From positions 62,001-126,000 of the forward strand of contig NZ_JASEEQ010000009.1 of the NCBI RefSeq assembly GCF_030019515.1: a stretch of 64,000 nt of DNA. Direction: 5' to 3'. The stretch's first letter is position 1, and each line of letters opens with the position of its first letter. The stretch is from Nocardioides sp. (lineage in GTDB: Bacteria > Actinomycetota > Actinomycetes > Propionibacteriales > Nocardioidaceae). The notes beneath the pieces are model-generated. The model did not search any database, had not been told where the DNA came from, and saw only the letters and a program-made list of their open reading frames with translations. Below are positions 15,871 to 24,859 of this stretch, piece by piece. The position numbers and the translations under genes were made by a program.

Positions 15871-17226
15871 ATGAGCGCCTTCGCCTCCGAGCTGGCCAAC
15901 CGGCAGCCGCTGTCCCAGCAACGCTTGTTGGCCACCTCGATCCCTGGACCCCGTTCGCTCGAGCTGATGTCCCGGAAGCTGGGGGCCGTGGCCGCGGGTG
16001 TCGGTACGACGATGCCTGTGTTCGCCGAACGCGCCGGCGGCGGGATCGTCGTCGACGTCGACGGCAACCAGTTCATCGACCTGGGCTCCGGAATCGCGGT
16101 CACCACCGTTGGCGCGAGTGCGCCGCGGGTCGTCGCGGCGGTACAGGAGCAGGCTGCAGCGTTCACGCACACCTGCTTCATGGTCACCCCCTACGAGGGG
16201 TACGTCGCCGTCGCCGAGGCGCTCAACCGGGTCACCCCGGGGCGTCATCCCAAACGCACCGCGTTGTTCAACTCCGGAGCCGAGGCGGTCGAGAACGCGG
16301 TCAAGATCGCCCGGGTGCACACCGGGCGCCAGGCGGTCGTCGTCTTCGACCACGCCTACCACGGGCGCACCAACCTCACGATGGCGATGACCGCCAAGAA
16401 CATGCCGTACAAGCACGGCTTCGGGCCGTTCGCGAGCGAGGTGTACCGCGCTCCTCTGTCCTACCCGTTCCGCGACGGGAACAGGGACGGGGTGCTCGCC
16501 GCGCTCCAGGCGATCGACATCATCGAGAAGCAGGTCGGTGCCGCTCACGTGGCCGCGGTCGTCATCGAGCCCATCCAGGGTGAAGGTGGCTTCATCGAGC
16601 CCGCGGGTGGCTTCCTGCCCGCGCTCGCCACCTGGTGCCGCGAGAACGGCGCGGTGTTCGTGGCGGACGAGGTGCAGACCGGCTTCGCCCGCACGGGTGA
16701 CCTGTTCGCGTGCGATCGAGAAGGCGTGGTTCCCGACCTGATCGTCACCGCCAAGGGCATTGCCGGCGGACTGCCGCTGTCCGCGGTCACCGGCCGTGCC
16801 GAGATCATGGACGCCGTCCACATCGGCGGGCTGGGCGGTACGTACGGCGGGAACCCCCTCGCCTGCGCCGCCGCCCTGGCCGCCATCGAGACCATCGAGG
16901 CCGAAGGCATGGTGGGCCGCGCCCGTGAGATCGAGGACCTGATGCTCGCCCGGCTGCGCGATATCCAAGGGCGGGACAGCCGCGTGGGCGACGTCCGTGG
17001 GCGGGGCGCCATGATCGCCGTCGAGCTCGTCCACGCCGGCACCGACGTACCCGACCCGGAGCTGGCGAAGGCCGTCGCCGCAGCCTCGCACCAGCAGGGC
17101 GTGATCGTCCTGACGTGTGGCACTTACGGCAACGTGCTGCGCCTCCTGCCTCCGTTGGCCATCTCCGATGCTCTCCTTCACGACGGGCTGGACGTGCTGG
17201 CGGCAGCATTGGCAGGCGTGCGATGA
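15871..17226 (+). CDS. gabT: Class III aminotransferase (4-aminobutyrate / omega-amino acid type)
   Basis: 451 aa PLP enzyme. Seen: DVDGNQFIDLGSGIAVTTVG, NSGAEAVENAVKIAR, HAYHGRTNLTMAMT, EPIQGEGGF, FVADEVQTGFARTG and PLP Lys295 in TAKGIAGGLPLSAV. This is the GabT layout: transfers the terminal amino group of an omega-amino acid to 2-oxoglutarate. GABA is the textbook substrate, but longer omega-amino acids such as 6-aminohexanoate use close relatives (NylD1). First gene of a three-gene operon with 4-bp overlaps, divergent from LysR. The NylB-like hydrolase across the convergent junction makes a longer-chain substrate worth testing. Confidence 0.85.
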   Translation: MSAFASELANRQPLSQQRLLATSIPGPRSLELMSRKLGAVAAGVGTTMPVFAERAGGGIVVDVDGNQFIDLGSGIAVTTVGASAPRVVAAVQEQAAAFTHTCFMVTPYEGYVAVAEALNRVTPGRHPKRTALFNSGAEAVENAVKIARVHTGRQAVVVFDHAYHGRTNLTMAMTAKNMPYKHGFGPFASEVYRAPLSYPFRDGNRDGVLAALQAIDIIEKQVGAAHVAAVVIEPIQGEGGFIEPAGGFLPALATWCRENGAVFVADEVQTGFARTGDLFACDREGVVPDLIVTAKGIAGGLPLSAVTGRAEIMDAVHIGGLGGTYGGNPLACAAALAAIETIEAEGMVGRAREIEDLMLARLRDIQGRDSRVGDVRGRGAMIAVELVHAGTDVPDPELAKAVAAASHQQGVIVLTCGTYGNVLRLLPPLAISDALLHDGLDVLAAALAGVR

Positions 17227-18494
17227 CGCTGGCCGGGGAGGCGCGTTCGACGACGCGGGGCCCGCTCGACGACGCGATCGAACAGCTTGCCGAGGTGTGC
17301 CAGATCCTGGGCTACGACGAGGGCACCGAACAGCTGCTCGCGGCGCCGCGGCGCGAAGTCACGGTCAGCATTCCGCTTCGTCGTGACGACGGCTCGGTCG
17401 AGGTGCTCACCGGCCACCGCGTCCAGCACAACCTCTCGCGCGGCCCGGCGAAGGGGGGACTGCGATTCAGTCCGCACGTAGACCTCGACGAGGTCCGTGC
17501 CCTGGCCATGTGGATGACCTGGAAGTGCGCGCTGATGGATCTGCCGTACGGCGGCGCGAAGGGTGGAGTCACGATCGACCCGAGCCGCTACTCGTCGGCC
17601 GAGCTCGAGCGGGTCACCCGCCGCTACACCTCCGAGATCCTCCCGCTGATCGGTCCGACGCGCGACATCCCCGCCCCGGACATCGGGACCGACGAGAACA
17701 CCATGGCCTGGATGATGGACACCTACTCCGTCGCGAACGGGCACACGGTGCTAGGGGCGGTGACCGGCAAGCCCGTCAGCCTCGGCGGTTCGCACGGCCG
17801 GGCAACCGCCACGTCGCTCGGCGTCGTCCATGTGGCCCTGGAGGCGCTGCGTCACCTCCGGCTCGACCCCGTCGGGTCCACCGCAGCCGTGCAGGGCTTC
17901 GGCAAGGTCGGGCGGGGCGCCGCCCGCTACCTCGCCGAGAACGGAGTGCAGGTACTGGCCACGAGCGACGAACATGGGGCGGTCTGGCAGCCTGACGGCC
18001 TCGACATCTCGGCGCTCGAGACGCACGTCGACCGGGCGGGCACCGTCGCCGGCTTCAGCGGCGGGACCGTGATCGACAACGACACTCTCCTCGCGCTCGA
18101 TGTCGACCTGCTCGTGCCGGCCGCAGTCGAAGGCGTCCTGCATGCCGGAAATGCGGGTGCGGTCCGGGCCCAGCTGGTGGTCGAAGGTGCCAACGGCCCG
18201 ACGACCACCGAGGCCGACCGCATCCTGCAGGAGCGAGGCGTCCTGGTCGTGCCGGACATCCTCGCGAACGCGGGTGGCGTGGTCGTCTCCTACTTCGAGT
18301 GGGTGCAGGCCAACCAGGCCTATTGGTGGAGCCAGGCGGAGGTCGAGGCACGGCTGACCGAGCGGATGACCGACGCCTGGCAGCACGTACTCACCGAGGC
18401 CGACGAACGACGCCTCCAGCTGCGTGCCGCTGCCACCTGCCTGGCCGTACGACGCGTCGCCGAGGCTCACCGACAGAGAGGGCTCTATCCGTGA
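17223..18494 (+). CDS. Glu/Leu/Phe/Val family dehydrogenase (probable glutamate dehydrogenase)
   Basis: 423 aa. ELFV dimerisation domain with LSRGPAKGGLRFSPHVDLDE, WKCALMDLPYGGAKGGV (Lys113) and APDIGTDENTMAWMMDTY; Rossmann half with AAVQGFGKVGRGAARYLAEN; late VEGANGPTTTEAD and ANAGGVVVSYFEW. Length and motifs match catabolic, RocG-like glutamate dehydrogenase. Placed between aminotransferase and semialdehyde dehydrogenase, it can turn the glutamate formed by transamination back into 2-oxoglutarate and ammonia, which would drive the pathway. Leucine/valine specificity cannot be excluded by eye. Confidence 0.85.
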   Translation: MTLAGEARSTTRGPLDDAIEQLAEVCQILGYDEGTEQLLAAPRREVTVSIPLRRDDGSVEVLTGHRVQHNLSRGPAKGGLRFSPHVDLDEVRALAMWMTWKCALMDLPYGGAKGGVTIDPSRYSSAELERVTRRYTSEILPLIGPTRDIPAPDIGTDENTMAWMMDTYSVANGHTVLGAVTGKPVSLGGSHGRATATSLGVVHVALEALRHLRLDPVGSTAAVQGFGKVGRGAARYLAENGVQVLATSDEHGAVWQPDGLDISALETHVDRAGTVAGFSGGTVIDNDTLLALDVDLLVPAAVEGVLHAGNAGAVRAQLVVEGANGPTTTEADRILQERGVLVVPDILANAGGVVVSYFEWVQANQAYWWSQAEVEARLTERMTDAWQHVLTEADERRLQLRAAATCLAVRRVAEAHRQRGLYP

Positions 18495-19897
18495 CCGCTG
18501 CATCCACCGCCGCCGGCCCCACGTTCACGGTCGAGGACCCGGCCACCCTCGAGGCCATCGCCCAGGTACCCGACCTGGGGGTCGCCGAGGCTCGGGCCGC
18601 TGTCGATCGGGCTGCCGCCGCGTTGCCGGCCTGGTCGCGGACCGCGCCCCGCGAGCGCTCGTCCGTCCTGCGCCGGGCGCACGAGCTGATGCTGCGTGAC
18701 CAGGAGGAGCTCGCCGAGCTGATCGCGCGCGAGAACGGCAAGTCGCTGACGGACGCTACCGCCGAGGTCGTCTACGCCGCGGAGTTCTTCCGGTGGTTCT
18801 CCGAGGAAGCGGTGCGGCCGGGGGGCGAGTACGGCGAGGCGCCGGGCGGCGGGGTCCGCACCCTGGTCACGCACCGTCCCGTCGGGGTGGCCGCGCTCGT
18901 GACGCCGTGGAACTTCCCTGCGGCCATGGCGACGCGCAAGATCGCGCCGGCGCTGGCGGCCGGGTGCACCGCCGTCCTCAAGCCGGCCGCCGAGACTCCG
19001 CTGACCGCACTCGCTGTCGCGAGGCTGCTCGCCGACGCCGGAGCACCTGATGGCGCGGTCGAGGTGGTCACGACCACCGACGCCGCCGGCGTCGTCTCGG
19101 CGTGGCTGGAGGACCCACGCATCCGGAAGGTCTCGTTCGCCGGGTCCACGGCCGTCGGTCGGACCCTCCTTCGGCAGGCGGCCGGCCGGGTTCTCAACTC
19201 CTCCCTGGAGCTGGGAGGAAACGCGCCCGTGGTCATCACCGCGGACGCCGACCTCGATGTGGCAGTCCCTGGGGCCATGGTCGCGAAGTTCCGCAACGGC
19301 GGGCAGGCGTGCACGGCAGCGAACCGGATCTACGTGCACGCAGACGTCGCGTTCGACTTCCTGGCGCGATTCGGTGCCGAGGTCGAGAAGCTGTCAGTGG
19401 GCCGGGCACTGGATGGGGCCGCGATCGGTCCGCTCATCAGCGCGAGCGCGCTCCACCGGGTCACCGAGGCGGTCGACCTGGCCGTCCGCGAAGGCGCACG
19501 CGTCTCCCACCAGGCGTCGGCACCGGACCTGCCGGGCTACTTCTACCCGCCCACCGTCCTGGCCGGGGTCGCCCTTGACGCGACCATCCTGCGCGAGGAG
19601 ATCTTCGGCCCGGTCGCCCCGGTCGTGGTGTGGCGCGACGAGGACGAGGTGATGCGCCAGGTCAACGACAGCGAGTACGGGCTTGCGGCCTACGTCTTCG
19701 CCGGCGATCTCGGCCGGGCAATCGCGCTCGGCGAGCGGGTCGAGGCCGGCATGGTCGCCGTCAACCGCGGGTTGGTCTCGGACCCGTCGGCACCGTTCGG
19801 CGGCGTGAAGCAGAGCGGCCTGGGCCGCGAGGGCGCACGCGAAGGCATGCGCGAGTTCCAGGAGATGCAGTACCTCAGCGTCGACTGGCCCGGCTGA
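18491..19897 (+). CDS. gabD: Aldehyde dehydrogenase, succinate (or longer dicarboxylate) semialdehyde type
   Basis: 468 aa NAD(P)-dependent aldehyde dehydrogenase. Seen: VTPWNFPAAMATRKIAPALA, KPAAETPLTALA, VSFAGSTAVGR, Glu240 in LELGGNAPVV, Cys274 in GGQACTAANR and EEIFGPVAPVV, with the GVKQSGLGREG tail of GabD. It would oxidise the semialdehyde made by the aminotransferase: succinic semialdehyde for GABA, or adipic semialdehyde for 6-aminohexanoate (the NylE1 reaction). GTG start overlaps the previous stop (GTGA). It ends 30 bp from the convergent hydrolase gene. Confidence 0.88.
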   Translation: MTAASTAAGPTFTVEDPATLEAIAQVPDLGVAEARAAVDRAAAALPAWSRTAPRERSSVLRRAHELMLRDQEELAELIARENGKSLTDATAEVVYAAEFFRWFSEEAVRPGGEYGEAPGGGVRTLVTHRPVGVAALVTPWNFPAAMATRKIAPALAAGCTAVLKPAAETPLTALAVARLLADAGAPDGAVEVVTTTDAAGVVSAWLEDPRIRKVSFAGSTAVGRTLLRQAAGRVLNSSLELGGNAPVVITADADLDVAVPGAMVAKFRNGGQACTAANRIYVHADVAFDFLARFGAEVEKLSVGRALDGAAIGPLISASALHRVTEAVDLAVREGARVSHQASAPDLPGYFYPPTVLAGVALDATILREEIFGPVAPVVVWRDEDEVMRQVNDSEYGLAAYVFAGDLGRAIALGERVEAGMVAVNRGLVSDPSAPFGGVKQSGLGREGAREGMREFQEMQYLSVDWPG

Positions 19898-19927
19898 CCG
19901 GACCGGGCGGCCGCGTCGCGTGCGGGG

Positions 19928-21088
19928 TCACCTCCGATGCTGCGACACGAGCCACCGCATGAACGCCGAGTTCCGTTCCAGTGCCTCGGCTGAGACGGCC
20001 TCGGGGTGGGCGCCGAACTTCGCGATCACGACGTCCGCGGAGGGGTCGACCCACAGGTACTGTCCGTGAATGCCCGCGCCGTAGATCGCGCCGTGGTCGT
20101 CTCCGGTGACCCACCACTGGCTTCGGTAGCTCCCGCGGGGATGGACCGCCTGGAAGTGACTGCCGGCCGCGGCCTCGGTGTCGCCGCCCGCCAAGAGGTC
20201 GGCCACGAACGACTCCGGTACCACCTGTCGGCCGTCCACGGCACCGCGGTCGAGGACGAGCTGGCCCAAGCGCGCGAGGTCACGCGACGTACACGTGACG
20301 CCGCCGTTCGCGAACGCGAAGCCGCCCGGGTCGACGGTGATTCCGGCATCGTCTTCGGTCGGCAGCCGCGACCACAGCTGCGATGAGAGGACCTGGTGGT
20401 ATCGCTGGCCGGTGACCGACTCGACGACCCAAGCCAGGGCGTCCGTGGTGGCCGAGCAGTACTGCAACCGTTGCCCGTGGTCGCCGGCCTGGCGCAGGGT
20501 CGTCAGGAACTCATAGGTGTCGGCCGGGTCGCCGGCGTGCCGAGGCCGCCACCCGGCGACCCGGTCCTGCTGTGCGACGTGGGCCGCGGGGTCGTGGTAG
20601 GTCTCGTCGTAGTCGACGGCGACCTTCATGTCCAGGGCGTCCCGGACCGTGGCGTCCTTGAACGCCGAGGACTTCAACCGCGGCACGAGGTCGCCGATGA
20701 GCGAGTCTTCCTGCAGGAGCCCCTGTCCGACCAACTGGCCGATCAGGAGCCCGCACAGACTCTTCGACACCGACATGAGGGCGTGCCGGGAGGTCGGACC
20801 CATCCCGGGCCCGTACCACTCGCCCACGAGGCTGCCCTGTCGCAGGACGACGACAGATCGGGCAGCCGTCGCGCCGGCGAGCTCGGCGAACACCGGCTCG
20901 GCGGAGCACTCCATCGGGGCGTCGGCCACTCGGTCCGCCTCGGCGACCCGCGACACGACCGCCGTGGGCACGATCTCGGAGATGTGCCCGAATCCCCACG
21001 TGTTCCAGGGCGGGTCCTGCCAGTTGCTGAGGTTGACCTCTCCAGGCGCGAACGCTCGGTCCACGCCGTAGCCGGGGATGCGGCTCAC
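19928..21088 (-). CDS. NylB-type serine hydrolase (6-aminohexanoate-oligomer hydrolase-like)
   Basis: 386 aa, beta-lactamase/EstB fold. Ser106-x-x-Lys109 in MSVSKSLC and Tyr210 in LQYCSATTD form the catalytic triad. Compared from memory with NylB (Ser112, Lys115, Tyr170, Asp181, Tyr215, Asn266), all equivalents are present: Tyr164 (DETYHDP), Asp175 (AQQDRVAGW) and Asn261 (FAFANGG). Long blocks such as GDPADTYEFLTTLR, IVPTAVVSR and GIHGQYLWVDP match closely. NylB cleaves the amide of 6-aminohexanoate linear dimer. No signal peptide, so it acts in the cytosol. Last gene of the transporter operon (GTGA overlap with dppF). The natural substrate may be another omega-amino amide. Confidence 0.85.
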   Translation of the reverse strand: MSRIPGYGVDRAFAPGEVNLSNWQDPPWNTWGFGHISEIVPTAVVSRVAEADRVADAPMECSAEPVFAELAGATAARSVVVLRQGSLVGEWYGPGMGPTSRHALMSVSKSLCGLLIGQLVGQGLLQEDSLIGDLVPRLKSSAFKDATVRDALDMKVAVDYDETYHDPAAHVAQQDRVAGWRPRHAGDPADTYEFLTTLRQAGDHGQRLQYCSATTDALAWVVESVTGQRYHQVLSSQLWSRLPTEDDAGITVDPGGFAFANGGVTCTSRDLARLGQLVLDRGAVDGRQVVPESFVADLLAGGDTEAAAGSHFQAVHPRGSYRSQWWVTGDDHGAIYGAGIHGQYLWVDPSADVVIAKFGAHPEAVSAEALERNSAFMRWLVSQHRR

Positions 21089-21900
21089 TTGCTGGTTTCC
21101 TCTCGACTCTGTAGTGCGAAGCGCAGACTGTCGCTCTCCACCGTTGGACAGGCGGCAACGAGGTTCTGCGTGTACTCGTGCTGAGGCGCTGCGAGGACCT
21201 CGGCGGCCGTGCCCTCCTCGACGATCCGGCCCTGAAGCATCACCACCACGTCGTCGGAGAGATATCGGACGACGTCGAGGGAGTGGGAGATCATCACGAA
21301 CGTGAGGTCGCGCTCGACCCTCAGGTCGGTCAGCAGGTTCAGGATCTGTGCTTGAACGGACACGTCGAGAGCCGACGTCGGCTCGTCGAGGATCACCAGC
21401 TCGGGGTGGGTGGCGAGCGCACGCGCGATCCCGACCCGTTGGCACTGACCGCCCGACAGCTGGTGGGGCAGGCGGGTTCGGTGCGCCTGGGGGAGGGCCA
21501 CCGCGTCCAGGGCCTCCCCGATCGCACGCTGCAGGTCGGCCCCGCGCAGGCGCGTGTGCACGCGAAGCGGCTCAGCGATGCTCTCCTCGACCGTCATCCG
21601 CGGGTCGAGGGCCATGACCGGGTTCTGGAAGACCATCCCGACGCGTCGGCGCATCGCTCGGAGCTCCTTGGTGGACATCCGCGCCACCTCGGCGCCGTCG
21701 AACCTGACGGAGCCGCCAGTAGGGCGGAGCAGGCCGAGGATGCACCGGACCAGAGTGGTCTTCCCGGAGCCGGACTCTCCGACGACCCCGAGTGAGGTAC
21801 CCTTCTCGATCTCCACGGTCACGTGATCGAGTGCTACGTGCGAGGAACGGTGCGACGTGAACTCGTGCACGAGGCTGCTCGTCGAGACCAGGGCGCTCAC
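21085..21900 (-). CDS. dppF: Oligopeptide/dipeptide ABC transporter ATP-binding protein (DppF type)
   Basis: 271 aa. Walker A GESGSGKTTL, Q-loop MVFQNPVMALDPRM, signature LSGGQCQRVGIARAL, Walker B LVILDEPTSALDV and H-loop ISHSLDVV. The C-terminal HEYTQNLVAACP is the oligopeptide ABC extension. GTG 21900 overlaps the dppD stop and its own stop overlaps the hydrolase start, so translation of the row is coupled. With DppD it powers import through DppBC. Confidence 0.9.
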   Translation of the reverse strand: MSALVSTSSLVHEFTSHRSSHVALDHVTVEIEKGTSLGVVGESGSGKTTLVRCILGLLRPTGGSVRFDGAEVARMSTKELRAMRRRVGMVFQNPVMALDPRMTVEESIAEPLRVHTRLRGADLQRAIGEALDAVALPQAHRTRLPHQLSGGQCQRVGIARALATHPELVILDEPTSALDVSVQAQILNLLTDLRVERDLTFVMISHSLDVVRYLSDDVVVMLQGRIVEEGTAAEVLAAPQHEYTQNLVAACPTVESDSLRFALQSREETSK

Positions 21901-22868
21901 AGCTCGCCTCCTCGGATACAGGCCACCTCGTGGGTCGTCGAGACCGGTCGGAGGTCGGGGTCGACCTGACGGCAGGTGTCGATGGCCGCATAGCACCGGT
22001 CGGCGAAGGCACAGCCCTGGATCCCCAGGAAGTTGGCCGGGACCTGGCCCTCGATCGAGCGGAGTCGGCCACCCGATTGCCCGGGCAGGGCGCCGACGAG
22101 GCCCTGCGTGTAGGGATGCTTTGGCGTCTTGAGGACCGCGTCGGCAGGACCCGTCTCCACCACGCGCCCGGCGTACAGGACGGCGACGCGATCGCAGGTC
22201 GCCTTCACCACGCCCAGGTCGTGGGTGATCAGCAGGACGCTGAACCCGAGTGCGTGCTGGAGTCGGAGGATCAGCAGCAGGATCTGGCGCGCGACGGTGA
22301 CATCGAGCGCGGTGGTGGGCTCGTCGAGGATCAGCAGTCGTGGCTCGCACAGCAGCGCCATGGCGATCATGACTCGCTGCAGCATCCCGCCGGACAGCTC
22401 GTGGGGGTAGGCGTTCATCACGCGCTGGGTATCGGTCAGCCCGACATCGCTGAGCCGCTCCGCGATGATCGCCGTTGCCGCCCTGCCGCGAAGCCCGCGG
22501 TGGCGTCTCAGGACCATGCGCATCTGGTTGCCGAGGCGGAACACCGGGTTGAACGCGGTGCCCGGGTTCTGGAACACAATGCTGATGGCGTCACCGCGGT
22601 TCACGGCTCGTTCCCTCTCCGGCAGGGAGAGCTGCTCGACGCCGGCGAACTCGATGCGGCCGGTCGCACGGGCTTGCTCGGGGAGGGTGCCCAGGATGGC
22701 GTTCGCGGTGATCGACTTGCCGCACCCGGTCTCTCCGACCACGCCGAGGACCTCCCGGCTGCCGATCTCGAGCTGCACGCCGCGCACGGGCCGGTTGGTG
22801 ACGCGGCCGCGGTCGGTGAACTCGATCTGGAGGTCGCGCACCTGGAGGAGTGCCGGTGCCGTCGTCAC
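21897..22868 (-). CDS. dppD: Oligopeptide/dipeptide ABC transporter ATP-binding protein (DppD type)
   Basis: 323 aa. Walker [13 protein letters not shown]-loop [15 protein letters not shown], signature [15 protein letters not shown], Walker [15 protein letters not shown]-loop LITHDLGVV. The C-terminal oligo_HPY region carries a Cys group ([17 protein letters not shown] and a later VACIRGG) as in DppD/OppD proteins that bind an Fe-S cluster. GTG start overlaps dppC stop. Confidence 0.9.
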   Translation of the reverse strand: MTTAPALLQVRDLQIEFTDRGRVTNRPVRGVQLEIGSREVLGVVGETGCGKSITANAILGTLPEQARATGRIEFAGVEQLSLPERERAVNRGDAISIVFQNPGTAFNPVFRLGNQMRMVLRRHRGLRGRAATAIIAERLSDVGLTDTQRVMNAYPHELSGGMLQRVMIAMALLCEPRLLILDEPTTALDVTVARQILLLILRLQHALGFSVLLITHDLGVVKATCDRVAVLYAGRVVETGPADAVLKTPKHPYTQGLVGALPGQSGGRLRSIEGQVPANFLGIQGCAFADRCYAAIDTCRQVDPDLRPVSTTHEVACIRGGEL

Positions 22869-23761
22869 CGCTCCGCCTTCCGGGGGTCCAGGATGTCGCG
22901 CAGCGAGTCACCGAGCAGGTTGAACGCCAGGACGGTCACGAAGATCGCCAGCCCGGCGAAGGTCGACACCCACCAGGAGGTGAACAGCTGACTGCGGCCC
23001 TCAGCGACCATCAGCCCCCAGTCGGGTGCCGGTGGCTGGGCGCCGAGGCCGATGAAGGCGAGCGAGCCGGCAGCGAGGACCACCGTGCCGACGTCGACGG
23101 TCGCCTGCACGAGAACGGGAGTCATCGAGTTCTTGATGATGTGGCGGTGGAGGATGGTCCGGGACGGGACTCCGATCGCCTCGGCTGCGGCGACGAAGGG
23201 GCGCTCCCTGAGGGATCTCGCCTCGCCGCGGACCAGTCGGGCATACCAGGGCCACCACGAGACGGCGAGGGCGAGGGCCGCGTTCTTGAGGTCCGGGCCG
23301 AGGAGCGCGACGACGACCATCGCGAGCAGGAGGGGTGGGAACGACTGGAAGACCTCGGTGACTCGCATCAGCGCCTCGTCGATCCAGCCACCGCGGTAGC
23401 CGGCGATGGCGCCGAGCGGCACCCCGATGAGAGCGGCGACGGCGACGACGGAGATCGAGATCAGTAGTGCGGGCCGGGTGCCCATGAGGATCCGGCTGAG
23501 CATGTCCCGTCCGAGCTCGTCGGTGCCGAACGGGTGGGCGGCACTGGGTGCCAGATCGGCGGCATCGACGTTGGCGGTGCCGCGGCCCTCGCCGGGATAG
23601 GGCGCGAGCCAGGGCGCGAGGATGGCGACGAGGACCAGAGCGACCACGAGTACCACGCCGAGCAGAGCGAGACGGTCGCGGAGGAGCGTGCGCAGCAGCG
23701 AGTGCCGCGGCGTCGGCGGCAACGGCGACGCGGCTGGCGGATCGATGAGCACGTGGGCCAT
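22865..23761 (-). CDS. dppC: Oligopeptide/dipeptide ABC transporter permease (DppC type)
   Basis: 298 aa. N-terminal OppC_N segment (LLRDRLALLGVVLVVALVLV), AHPFGTDELGRDMLSRILMG motif and BPD_transp_1 permease with about six membrane helices; coupling EAA-like loop AAAEAIGVPSRTILHRHII. Two bases separate it from dppB. Forms the channel with DppB. Confidence 0.9.
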   Translation of the reverse strand: MAHVLIDPPAASPLPPTPRHSLLRTLLRDRLALLGVVLVVALVLVAILAPWLAPYPGEGRGTANVDAADLAPSAAHPFGTDELGRDMLSRILMGTRPALLISISVVAVAALIGVPLGAIAGYRGGWIDEALMRVTEVFQSFPPLLLAMVVVALLGPDLKNAALALAVSWWPWYARLVRGEARSLRERPFVAAAEAIGVPSRTILHRHIIKNSMTPVLVQATVDVGTVVLAAGSLAFIGLGAQPPAPDWGLMVAEGRSQLFTSWWVSTFAGLAIFVTVLAFNLLGDSLRDILDPRKAER

Positions 23762-23763
23762 GG

Positions 23764-24777
23764 TCAGCTCCGGGTCCGGGGGTCGAGCTTCGCTTGGAGG
23801 AGGTCGACGGCGAAGTTGGTGAGCAGGTATCCGGCCGCACCGAGGAGGGTGATGGCCATGATCACCGGGTAGTCGACGGCCAGCATCGCCTGCGTGGCGT
23901 ACTGACCGAGACCGGGCCAGTTGAAGACGACCTCGACGAAGAAGGTTCCGGTGAGCATGTAGGCGACCGAGAGCCCGATGATCGTCAACGGCGCGGAGAG
24001 GGCGTTCTTCAAGGTCAGTCTCCAGACGATGCTCCGAGGGCTCAAGCCGTAGGCCCGGGCGGTGAGGGCGTAGTCCTGGTCGAGGGACTCCAACATCGAT
24101 GCCCTCGTCATGCGGGCGATCAGCCCGAGTGGGTAGGCGGCCAGGGTGACCGCCGGGAGGACGAGGTGCTCGAGACCATCTTGGAGCGCGACCCAGTTTC
24201 CGGTCAGGACACAGTCGAGGAGGGCGAAGTGCGTGATGGTCTCGAGCGGGTTCGAGTAGGTGATCTCTGTGCTGAACTGGCCGGTTGCGGGCAGGACGCC
24301 GAGCTTGCCGACGAAGATCACCTGCAGGATGAGACCGAGCCAGAACGCGGGCATCGAGATTCCGCCGATGCACAGAAAGCGGATGCTGCCATCGAGCGCG
24401 CCGCTGCGGCGACGTGCCGCCAGGACTCCGAGCGCGACGCCGAGGACGGTGGCGATGGTCATTGCGGTGGCGATGAGCTCGAGTGTGGCTGGCAGACGCT
24501 CGAGCAGGTCGGGGAGGACCGACTGCTTGGTTGCGAGGGAATCGCCGAAGTCGCCGTGGAGCAGGCCGCCGAGGTAGTCGAAGAACTGCACGAGCAGGGG
24601 CTTGTCGAGTCCGAGCTCGGACTGGATCCGGTCGAGTGTCTCGGGCGAGGCCTTGGGGCCGGCGTAGATGACGGCGGGGTTGGAAGGCACGACGCGCGCC
24701 ATCAGGAAGGTCAGCACCGTGATCGTGAGCATGACGACGGCCGAGGCGAAGACCCGCTTGGCAATGAACTTGGTCAT
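23764..24777 (-). CDS. dppB: Oligopeptide/dipeptide ABC transporter permease (DppB type)
   Basis: 337 aa. N-terminal helix (VFASAVVMLTITVLTFLMA), RIQSELGLDKPLLVQFFDYL, HGDFGDSLATKQSV, then the permease domain with ALTARAYGLSPRSIVWRLTL as coupling loop and a late NWPGLGQYATQAML. These blocks are diagnostic of DppB. First permease gene after the binding-protein gene, from which it is separated by 82 bp holding a hairpin. Confidence 0.9.
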   Translation of the reverse strand: MTKFIAKRVFASAVVMLTITVLTFLMARVVPSNPAVIYAGPKASPETLDRIQSELGLDKPLLVQFFDYLGGLLHGDFGDSLATKQSVLPDLLERLPATLELIATAMTIATVLGVALGVLAARRRSGALDGSIRFLCIGGISMPAFWLGLILQVIFVGKLGVLPATGQFSTEITYSNPLETITHFALLDCVLTGNWVALQDGLEHLVLPAVTLAAYPLGLIARMTRASMLESLDQDYALTARAYGLSPRSIVWRLTLKNALSAPLTIIGLSVAYMLTGTFFVEVVFNWPGLGQYATQAMLAVDYPVIMAITLLGAAGYLLTNFAVDLLQAKLDPRTRS

Positions 24778-24814
24778 GAGCTCTTTCTGGTGGCTGCGCG
24801 TACCTGACCATGGT

Positions 24815-24847
24815 GGGCGTCGGCCTCCATCAGGGGTGCCGACGCCC
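24815..24847 (-). promoter_or_regulatory. Intra-operon hairpin between dppA and dppB
   Basis: Perfect 10-bp stem GGGCGTCGGC (24815-24824) / GCCGACGCCC (24838-24847) with a 13-nt loop in the 82-bp gap after the binding-protein gene. Hairpins here typically stabilise the upstream message or partly stop transcription, giving more binding protein than permease. Confidence 0.5.
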
Positions 24848-24859
24848 GCCACGTCAGGG